NCBI GenBank assembly: GCA_014380825.1
Contig: JACMJD010000462.1
Span: 1-5,685 of the forward strand
DNA from: Phycisphaerae bacterium
GTDB lineage: Bacteria > Planctomycetota > Phycisphaerae > Tepidisphaerales > Tepidisphaeraceae
Direction: 5' to 3'
DNA length: 5,685 nt
A program made the translations under genes and the position numbers. Each line of letters begins with the position of its first letter. The stretch's first letter is position 1. This document shows, piece after piece, positions 1-4,721 of this stretch. The notes beneath the pieces were generated by a model. It did no database searches and was not told the origin of the DNA. It saw nothing but the letters and a program-made list of their open reading frames with translations.

Positions 1-1272
1 CCGCGCAACATGTATCAGCGTGGCCACAATGTGTTCGAGCATCACGTCAAGACGTACGGCCCGCAGGACCAGTTCGGCTACACAGATGTCTTCCCGATGT
101 TCCAGGCCGAGCGATTCGATCCGCGCGCGTGGATCGAAGTATTCAAGAACGCCGGCGCGCGGTTCATCGTTCCGGTGGCGGAACATCACGACGGCTTCGC
201 GATGTACGAGACGAAGCTCAACCGCTGGAACGCAGCAGAGATGGGACCGAAGCGCGACATCATCGGCGAGTTGGCCAGCGCCGCGCGCGACGCGGGGCTG
301 ATCTTCGGCGCGTCCACCCACCGCATCGAGCACTTCTGGTTCCTCAACGGCGGAACGCAGTTCAGCTCTGATGTGACCGACCCACAGTTCGCCGATCTGT
401 ACGGCCCGGCCAAGCCGGACAACACGCCGCCCGATGCGGCTTGGATGGAAGATTTGCTGGCGCGCTGCATCGAGCTGGCGGACAAATATCAGCCTCAGCT
501 TTTTTACTTCGACTGGTGGATCGAGCAGCCCGCGGCCAAGCCGTATCTGCGGCAATTCGCGGCGCATTACTACAACCGCGCGGCGCAGTGGAACAAGGGC
601 GTCGCGATCAACTACAAGCACGATGCGTACGCGCCCGGCTCGGCGGTCTTCGACGTCGAGCGTGGGCAGATGGCGGAGCTTCAGCCGAACTTCTGGCAGA
701 CCGACACGGCGCTGGCGACCAACAGTTGGGGCTACGTCGACGGCATGCGCTACAAGACGGCCGAGTGGATCGTCACCGATCTGATCGACATCGTCAGCAA
801 GAACGGTTCGCTCCTGCTGAACGTCGGGCCGCGCGCTGATGGCACTATTCCCGATGAAGACCAGGCGATTCTTCGCGACATCGGCGCGTGGCTGAAGCTC
901 AACGGCGAAGCGATCTACGCCACCCGACCGTGGAAGGTGTACGGCGAAGGCCCCACGCAAATCACCGGCGGGGGGTTTACCGATCAACAGCCGCGCACGT
1001 TCACGACGGAAGATTTTCGTTTCACCACGCGCGGCCAGCGCACGATTTACGCGATCTGCCTTGGCCGCGCGAAGCCGGGCCAGGCGCTGTCGATTGCGTC
1101 GCTCGGATCGAACATCAAGCTGCTTCCCGCGGAGATTCATCGCGTCTCCATCCTTGGCCAAGCCGATGACAAGGTTAGCTGGTCGCGCGAAGCGGCTGGC
1201 CTTCGCATCACGTTGCCGGACGATCTGCGCGATGGCACGTTCGGCGTCTCCTTCAAAATCGAGCACGCATGA
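1..1272 (+). CDS. Alpha-L-fucosidase, glycoside hydrolase family 29 (5'-truncated by window edge)
   Basis: Retaining exo-glycosidase that removes terminal alpha-L-fucose from glycans; members are often exported. The reading frame is open to base 1 (codons Pro-Arg-Asn before the first Met at 10), and PRNMY is the usual family context, so the true start and any signal peptide lie upstream. Numbering from that Met: HHDGF at 59-63 (conserved substrate-site histidines), FDWW with Asp168 as the probable nucleophile, VERG with Glu217, SWGY at 239-242, and LLLNVGP at 268-274 closing the catalytic barrel. Residues from about 300 to 420 look like the usual C-terminal beta-sandwich domain. The C-terminus is complete. 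The stop overlaps the next start (ATGA), implying one mRNA and coupled translation. The family call is firm; substrate linkage and the exact acid/base residue cannot be read from sequence alone. Confidence 0.93.
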   Translation, partial: PRNMYQRGHNVFEHHVKTYGPQDQFGYTDVFPMFQAERFDPRAWIEVFKNAGARFIVPVAEHHDGFAMYETKLNRWNAAEMGPKRDIIGELASAARDAGLIFGASTHRIEHFWFLNGGTQFSSDVTDPQFADLYGPAKPDNTPPDAAWMEDLLARCIELADKYQPQLFYFDWWIEQPAAKPYLRQFAAHYYNRAAQWNKGVAINYKHDAYAPGSAVFDVERGQMAELQPNFWQTDTALATNSWGYVDGMRYKTAEWIVTDLIDIVSKNGSLLLNVGPRADGTIPDEDQAILRDIGAWLKLNGEAIYATRPWKVYGEGPTQITGGGFTDQQPRTFTTEDFRFTTRGQRTIYAICLGRAKPGQALSIASLGSNIKLLPAEIHRVSILGQADDKVSWSREAAGLRITLPDDLRDGTFGVSFKIEHA

Positions 1273-1997
1273 TTCAAACGACGAAGAACGTGATCAGTGC
1301 AGCGCTCGACGACATCCGCGCTCGCGACGTGCGCCTGATCGATGAAGCCTCGCGGCTCGCAGGCAAGCCGATCGACATTCATCTCTGGACCGACGGGACG
1401 GTGACGCGTGCAACTGGCAAGCCGCCGAAGTTTCCGTTCGCGGAGCGACGGTATGTGGTCCAGTCGTTGAAGTTCACGCGACATGTCGTCCCCTGGAATG
1501 AGCCGCAGATTGCGCAGCCGGAGATTTCGGCCGCGGCGTTGGAAACATTTCCCGATCCGCCGGCATGTCCGGATGATCCGCCGTCGACGAAGAAGAAGGT
1601 CGTCGTCACGGGATGTTTCGACTGGCTACATTCCGGCCACGTGCGGTTCTTCGAAGAAGTATCAGGACTCGGCGACCTGTACGTCGTCGTCGGTCACGAT
1701 GCGAACATCACGCTGCTCAAGGGCCACGCGCCGATGTTTGATCAGCGGATCCGATGCTACGTAGTGAACGCGTTCCGCTTCGTGAAGCTGGCGGTGCTGT
1801 CAACAGGAACCGGCTGGATGGACGCCGAGCCGGAGTTCGCGCGGATCAAACCGGATATCTACGCCGTCAATGAAGACGGCGACCGCCCCGAGAAGCGAGC
1901 GTTCTGCGAACGAATTGGAATCGAATACCGCGTGCTCAAACGCACGCCCAAAGCGGGCTTGCCGCGCCGCGAAAGTTCGCAGCTTCGCGGATTCTGA
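1269..1997 (+). CDS. Nucleotidyltransferase-fold (cytidylyltransferase-like) protein with degenerate N-terminal repeat
   Basis: 242 aa. The C-terminal half (about 108-242) is an HxGH-type nucleotidyltransferase domain: a beta strand, then GCFDWLHSGHVRF with the HSGH nucleotide-binding signature at 121-124, a VVVGHD strand, KGHAP, an R.YVVNAFRF helix, and RESSQLR near the C-terminus, which resembles the terminal S-x-x-LR element of the superfamily. Such enzymes transfer CMP or AMP from CTP or ATP to a phosphorylated small molecule; the acceptor here is unknown. The N-terminal half (about 8-75) aligns without gaps to the start of the second domain (ISAALDDIRARDVRL), but RARD replaces HSGH, so it is probably non-catalytic. 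A Pro/Asp-rich linker (about 92-106) joins them. The ATG overlaps the fucosidase stop by 4 bp with only a weak GAG upstream, suggesting translational coupling. The fold assignment is good; the reaction is not assigned. Confidence 0.85.
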   Translation: MIQTTKNVISAALDDIRARDVRLIDEASRLAGKPIDIHLWTDGTVTRATGKPPKFPFAERRYVVQSLKFTRHVVPWNEPQIAQPEISAAALETFPDPPACPDDPPSTKKKVVVTGCFDWLHSGHVRFFEEVSGLGDLYVVVGHDANITLLKGHAPMFDQRIRCYVVNAFRFVKLAVLSTGTGWMDAEPEFARIKPDIYAVNEDGDRPEKRAFCERIGIEYRVLKRTPKAGLPRRESSQLRGF

Positions 1998-2015
1998 AAT
2001 GTGCTCGAAGGAAAT

Positions 2016-2089
<74 letters not shown>

Positions 2090-2125
2090 TCGCACGCCGC
2101 CCCGGTTGCCCGAGGCGAGCAGCGT

Positions 2126-2154
2126 ATCCTTGTGAGCAACCTCGACTCTGTCAA
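2126..2154 (-). promoter_or_regulatory. Candidate sigma70-type promoter of tRNA-Arg
   Basis: On the minus strand a consensus -35 box TTGACA (plus-strand 2149-2154) is followed by a 17-base spacer and AAGGAT (2126-2131), which matches TATAAT at three of six positions. Initiation would fall near 2119-2120, giving a leader of about 30 nt before the tRNA at 2089. The -35 box starts 9 bp past the msrA stop. The perfect -35 and ideal spacing are seen directly; the weak -10 keeps the call moderate. The tRNA could also be read through from msrA. Confidence 0.5.
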
Positions 2155-2162
2155 TAGCCCCA

Positions 2163-2807
2163 TCAATTACCCCGTCGCAAAGCATCTCGCGCGGTCGTCG
2201 CGAGCTTCGTTCGCACCTCGATTTCGCCGACATGACATGACGTCTCGCTGCCCTGTTTGGCGAGATACTGCTGGTGATCTTCCTCGGCCGGATAGAACTG
2301 CGCGGCAGCAAGAATTTCCGTACGAATCTTCTCTCGAAACACACGAGATGCGTTCACTTCGTCGCGCGACGCGTTCGCCAGCCGCTGTTGCTCGGCGTCG
2401 TGAACGAAAATGATCGACCGCTCGGGCTCGCCTTCAGCCGCGCCGGTGATGTTCAGCTCGGTCGGATCGTGGCAGCTCCAGAACGTATCGAGCAACTCCG
2501 CATAGCTGATCTTCGTTGGATCGAATTCCACCGCCACCGTTTCGGCGTGACCGGATTTGCCCGAGCACAGATCTTTGTAAGTCGGATGATCCAGATGTCC
2601 ACCGGCAAAGCCGACGCGTGTCGACACCACGCCATCGAGTTTTCGAAACGTCGCCTCAACTCCCCAGAAACATCCGGCAGCGAACATCGCGCGGTCCGTG
2701 CGCATCGCCGCTTGCGGCTTAGCGCTCGTGTTGATCGCGCGATATGAGATCGCCCCGATCCCGACGACGCAGACAATTCCAGCGATGATGATTCGCCAAA
2801 TCGACAT
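2163..2807 (-). CDS. msrA: Peptide-methionine (S)-S-oxide reductase MsrA, N-terminally membrane-anchored
   Basis: Reduces the S epimer of methionine sulfoxide in proteins through a catalytic cysteine that is regenerated by a resolving cysteine. From the ATG at 2807 the protein has 214 aa: a hydrophobic anchor (about 4-20, no clear lipobox), GCFWG with catalytic Cys46 and Glu51, GGH..HPTY with Tyr77, CSG.SGHAE with Glu89, FWSCHDPT, EEDHQQYL and a C-terminal SCH (Cys191) as probable resolving cysteine. The anchor implies action outside the cytoplasmic membrane. The ATG is chosen because GGAGAG lies 7 nt upstream; a GTG at 2822 would add five residues but its codons overlap that site. Oddity: the segment normally reading D..GTQYRS is AEGEPERS, losing the Asp and Tyr equivalent to E. 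coli Asp129 and Tyr134. The histidine phosphatase gene lies 33 bp upstream, so the two are probably co-transcribed. Confidence 0.95.
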   Translation of the reverse strand: MSIWRIIIAGIVCVVGIGAISYRAINTSAKPQAAMRTDRAMFAAGCFWGVEATFRKLDGVVSTRVGFAGGHLDHPTYKDLCSGKSGHAETVAVEFDPTKISYAELLDTFWSCHDPTELNITGAAEGEPERSIIFVHDAEQQRLANASRDEVNASRVFREKIRTEILAAAQFYPAEEDHQQYLAKQGSETSCHVGEIEVRTKLATTARDALRRGN

Positions 2808-2814
2808 TCGAATT

Positions 2815-2820
2815 CTCTCC
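2815..2820 (-). promoter_or_regulatory. Shine-Dalgarno site of msrA
   Basis: GGAGAG on the minus strand, 7 nt before the ATG at 2807. It decides the start in favour of 2807 over the in-frame GTG at 2822. Confidence 0.75.
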
Positions 2821-2840
2821 ACACAATCATAGTCGCAGCA

Positions 2841-3470
2841 TCACGCGATCGATCGATAATGCGATGTATCGTTCATCAAAACCAACAGCACCTCTCCCGG
2901 CCCGCGGTAGTCCAGGATGTTGAGACAGGCTAAGTCCTGCGCCGTGCGATCGCGATATCGGCGCGGGTCGATACCCAGCAGCGCGCACAGCAGCAGGCGG
3001 TTCGTCCCCGTGTGACTGACGACCAGCACCGATTGCCCCGCATGATCGGCGGCGATCTTCGCGATCGCCGGCATCGCTCTCGCAAGAACGGATGATCCGG
3101 TCTCGCCGCCCTGCGGCGCGATGCTCATCGGGTCGGCCGACACGCGAGCGTACTCATCCGCGAACTTCTCCTGCACCAGCTTCCGCGGCTGACCCTCCCA
3201 GTGACCGTGATTGATCTCGCGCAGGTCGGTCAGGATGGCGGGTTTGATTTGATGGAATTCGCAAATCTCGCTCGCCGTGCGCACCGCGCGAATCTTCTCA
3301 CTGCAATACGCCGCCGCGAACTCCACGGATTGCAACCGCCTCGCCAGCGCCCGAACCTGCGCGACGCCTTCCTCCGACAACGGCGGATCGATCGCGCCGG
3401 CATAAAGATCCTGCGCGCTAGCCGTCGTCCCGCCGTGGCGGGCCAGGTAAATGCGGGTTGATTCGCTCAT
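2841..3470 (-). CDS. Histidine phosphatase family protein (phosphoglycerate mutase-like)
   Basis: 209 aa, normal length for the small branch-1 histidine phosphatases. The phosphate pocket is visible: RHG at 11-13 with His12 as the phospho-accepting histidine, Arg61 within SEKIRAVRTA, Glu85 in REINHGHWEG as likely proton donor, and His153 in VVSHTGTNR. The usual RHG(E/Q)T is RHGGT here. Members dephosphorylate varied small molecules (cofactor-dependent PGAM-like, alpha-ribazole phosphatase, sugar phosphate phosphatases); neighbours give no substrate clue, so no gene symbol is assigned. There is no signal peptide, so it should be cytoplasmic. The ATG at 3470 has only a weak GGGACC upstream. It is the first gene of a leftward unit with msrA, and its promoter must lie in the long spacer beyond 3470. 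Confidence 0.93.
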   Translation of the reverse strand: MSESTRIYLARHGGTTASAQDLYAGAIDPPLSEEGVAQVRALARRLQSVEFAAAYCSEKIRAVRTASEICEFHQIKPAILTDLREINHGHWEGQPRKLVQEKFADEYARVSADPMSIAPQGGETGSSVLARAMPAIAKIAADHAGQSVLVVSHTGTNRLLLCALLGIDPRRYRDRTAQDLACLNILDYRGPGEVLLVLMNDTSHYRSIA

Positions 3471-3675
3471 GGTGGTCCCGTTGCTCGCGTTTCGTTCGAC
3501 GAATGCCTCACGACATCATCCCAACACCGTTGTCCGATTGACACCCCGATGCGTGCTCCCATTCGCCGACGCCTGCGGATGATCGGCACGTCTATCCCAC
3601 CTCGTCCGCGCCGCCCATCCGCATCCCCCGGCCAGGCCAGCACTTCTCGCTGAGACGATTTCGGCCGATCGGGTG

Positions 3676-3695
3676 TTTTCGGGAATTTTCGGGAA
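3676..3695. repeat. Perfect tandem 10-mer (two copies)
   Basis: TTTTCGGGAA occurs at 3676-3685 and again immediately at 3686-3695. It is flanked by GGCCG (3663-3667) and CGGCC (3696-3700), a short inverted pair that could enclose the repeat in a stem. Confidence 0.85.
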
Positions 3696-3724
3696 CGGCC
3701 CAAATTGCCGCGAGACTTTACCTT

Positions 3725-3776
3725 GCCCACGTTGCGCTGGCTCTTCCCGTACCACGGGTTTCCCAAGTGCGTGGGC
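3725..3776. repeat. Nested inverted repeats
   Basis: Outer arms GCCCACG (3725-3731) and CGTGGGC (3770-3776) are perfectly complementary over 7 bp. Inside lies a small hairpin, CCCGT (3746-3750) with ACGGG (3754-3758), loop ACC. The inner right arm belongs to a copy of the CCACGGGT octamer (3752-3759) that recurs at 3816 and, inverted, at 3831. Confidence 0.65.
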
Positions 3777-3792
3777 GTTCGCGCGCGAACGC
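3775..3792. repeat. Perfect 18-bp palindrome
   Basis: The half-site GCGTTCGCG (3775-3783) is followed directly by its reverse complement CGCGAACGC (3784-3792), with no central spacer. Part of the core (GCGTTCGC) recurs at 3845-3852. It could be a protein-binding dyad or part of an extragenic palindrome cluster. Confidence 0.8.
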
Positions 3793-3797
3793 AGATT

Positions 3798-3815
3798 CTC
3801 GCGGCGTACCGCGAG
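3798..3815. repeat. Hairpin with 7-bp stem and tetraloop
   Basis: CTCGCGG (3798-3804) and CCGCGAG (3809-3815) pair perfectly around a CGTA loop. The right arm overlaps the base of the next hairpin at 3813-3841, so the two structures are alternatives in RNA. Confidence 0.75.
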
Positions 3816-3841
3816 CCACGGGTGCTGAAAACCCGTGGTTC
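3813..3841. repeat. CCACGGGT / ACCCGTGG hairpin
   Basis: CCACGGGT (3816-3823) and ACCCGTGG (3831-3838) form a perfect 8-bp stem around a 7-nt loop GCTGAAA. G-C, A-T and G-T pairs at 3813-3815/3839-3841 extend it to 11. No T-tract follows on either strand, so it is not a standard intrinsic terminator. From general familiarity this motif resembles a hairpin recurrent in planctomycete spacers; that is not verified here. Confidence 0.8.
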
Positions 3842-3909
3842 CGTGCGTTCGCTCAACCGCTTTGGGTTCGTTTTGACAGATTCGCTTCATCGCGCCACCT
3901 CGGTTCCGC

Positions 3910-3934
3910 GGACGAGCAAAAAAATCGCTCGTCC
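3910..3934. repeat. 8-bp hairpin with A-rich loop
   Basis: GGACGAGC (3910-3917) and GCTCGTCC (3927-3934) are perfectly complementary around a 9-nt loop of seven A then TC. The poly-A sits in the loop rather than after the stem, so it does not fit an intrinsic terminator in either direction. Confidence 0.8.
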
Positions 3935-3941
3935 CTATATA

Positions 3942-3976
3942 CGTAGCGCGCTGCGCGCTACGAGCGCGCTGCGCGC
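3942..3976. repeat. Two tandem GCGCGC palindromes, 18-bp period
   Basis: CGTAGCGCGC (3942-3951) pairs with GCGCGCTACG (3953-3962) around a single central T: a 10-bp perfect dyad. A second dyad GCGCGC-T-GCGCGC follows at 3964-3976. The 14-mer AGCGCGCTGCGCGC is repeated exactly at 3945-3958 and 3963-3976, which gives the 18-bp period. Confidence 0.85.
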
Positions 3977-4023
3977 AACAAAGCACGTTCTGACATGAAT
4001 AATCAGGAAGTTTTTTGTTTCGC

Positions 4024-4057
4024 GCGTTGCGCGCCAGACGATCGCGGCGCGCAACGC
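4024..4057. repeat. 12-bp perfect inverted repeat downstream of the minus-strand membrane gene
   Basis: GCGTTGCGCGCC (4024-4035) and GGCGCGCAACGC (4046-4057) are perfectly complementary around a 10-nt loop. It lies 31 bp past the stop of the gene ending at 4089, so it could stabilise or end that transcript. The transcript strand after the stem reads GCGAAACAAAAAAC, not a U-tract, so an intrinsic terminator is not supported. The arm motif GCGCGCAAC also occurs at 3971-3979. Confidence 0.85.
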
Positions 4058-4088
4058 AATGCGGTTCGTTTGATTCGCGTCGGCTGTA

Positions 4089-4679
4089 TCACTCCGCGGG
4101 TTTGGTTGTGGCTGTCGTTGTGGGCTTCGCCCGTGAGCTCTCGAACGCGGCCGCGGTCGTGTAGCCAATCTGTGACAACATCAACGGTTGGTCGACCGGC
4201 GCGGATAGCGTGCAGATAGCAACGCTGTCGCGCGACCGTGCCTGAGCGTAATAGTAAACGTAGTTCTTGGAATTGCCCTGTCCGGGAAATGTCGTGTCGG
4301 GCGGCCCGCAGTAATAGAGAAGCTCTTCTTCGCTGCATGTGCGAGTATTGTTGGCGCGCCGCTGATCAATCCAACTCAGCAAGCTGAAAAACTGCGTTCC
4401 ACGCCGGCCGTGTCCCTCAGACCGCATGTACTCTTGATGCCAGGTCTTGATCAGTCGATCCGGCGGGCCCGCTGCATTGGGTGGAAACGATGCGTTCTCA
4501 CGTCGCAGCTCGACGAGATGAATTCGCCAGATCAGCAGCGCACAAAGCGGCGAAACCACAATCACAAATACGCTCAGCCCAATCGCGCGGCGCCACCAGC
4601 GTCGGACGTTTGCCTCGCGCGCAGCAAGCTCTTCATCGATCGGCGCAGCGATCGGGGAAATGTCTGATTGGACTGGCAC
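4089..4679 (-). CDS. Hypothetical single-pass membrane protein
   Basis: 196 aa, not recognised. It has a polar N-terminus (1-30) ending in RRWWRR, one hydrophobic span at about 33-52, then a soluble domain (53-196) with a low-complexity Thr/Lys/Pro tail. The positive residues before the span suggest the soluble part lies outside the cytoplasm. The domain contains ELLYYCGPPD (119-128) and KNYVYYYAQ (138-146), with cysteines at 115, 124 and 156. The pattern 'E..L..GPPD ... vYyy' loosely recalls SmpA/OmlA-like lipoprotein domains, but this is a weak resemblance. The start is GTG at 4679, supported by GGAG 5 nt upstream. It is divergent from the next membrane protein gene. Codon use looks native, and a frame of this length with a good start makes it a likely real gene. 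Confidence 0.75.
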   Translation of the reverse strand: MPVQSDISPIAAPIDEELAAREANVRRWWRRAIGLSVFVIVVSPLCALLIWRIHLVELRRENASFPPNAAGPPDRLIKTWHQEYMRSEGHGRRGTQFFSLLSWIDQRRANNTRTCSEEELLYYCGPPDTTFPGQGNSKNYVYYYAQARSRDSVAICTLSAPVDQPLMLSQIGYTTAAAFESSRAKPTTTATTKPAE

Positions 4680-4684
4680 GATTT

Positions 4685-4688
4685 CTCC
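4685..4688 (-). promoter_or_regulatory. Shine-Dalgarno site supporting a GTG start
   Basis: GGAG (within GTGGAGAAATC) on the minus strand, 5 nt before the GTG at 4679. It supports that start for the single-pass membrane protein. Confidence 0.65.
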
Positions 4689-4721
4689 ACGCTTCGCACG
4701 CGCAAGCGATATGATGCCCGC

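Larger units (their letters stand above)
3471..4088. other. Long gene-free spacer rich in inverted repeats
   Basis: About 620 bp between the starts/ends of two minus-strand genes. Open frames exist here on both strands, but their translations are Arg/Ser-rich, lack recognisable domains and run straight through perfect hairpins, so I call no gene. The left part (3471-3660) should hold the promoter of the histidine phosphatase gene; I could not pick convincing boxes. It also holds an 8-bp inverted repeat, TGCGGATG (3574-3581) with CATCCGCA (3616-3623). The right part (about 3660-4060) is dense in palindromes, listed separately. Confidence 0.7.

Noticed and set aside
2846..2857. CGATCGATCGAT tetranucleotide run as a special site
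   Set aside because: It lies within the last codons of the histidine phosphatase gene and encodes ordinary residues (Arg-Ser-Ile); short and probably chance.
3538..3566. TTGACA on the plus strand at 3538 as a promoter
   Set aside because: The hexamer 17 bases downstream is ATTCGC, a poor -10, and no plus-strand gene follows for more than 1 kb.
3910..3941. A-loop hairpin followed by CTATATA as an intrinsic terminator
   Set aside because: The A-run is in the loop and no T-tract follows the stem on either strand.
3936..3941. TATATA as a -10 box
   Set aside because: I found no acceptable -35 at 16-18 bp on either strand and no gene start at a sensible distance.
3467..3986. Two overlapping minus-strand open frames (3467-3856 and 3516-3986) in the long spacer
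   Set aside because: Translations are Arg/Ser-rich without domains, and they run through several perfect hairpins; no ribosome binding site was found.
3705..3998. Plus-strand open frame of 97 codons in the spacer
   Set aside because: It spans the palindrome cluster, its residues come from hairpin arms, and no homologous family is recognised.
3942..4057. CRISPR array suggested by the repeated GCGCGC units
   Set aside because: The repeats are 14 bp at an 18-bp period, palindromic and low-complexity, with no spacers of regular length and no cas genes.
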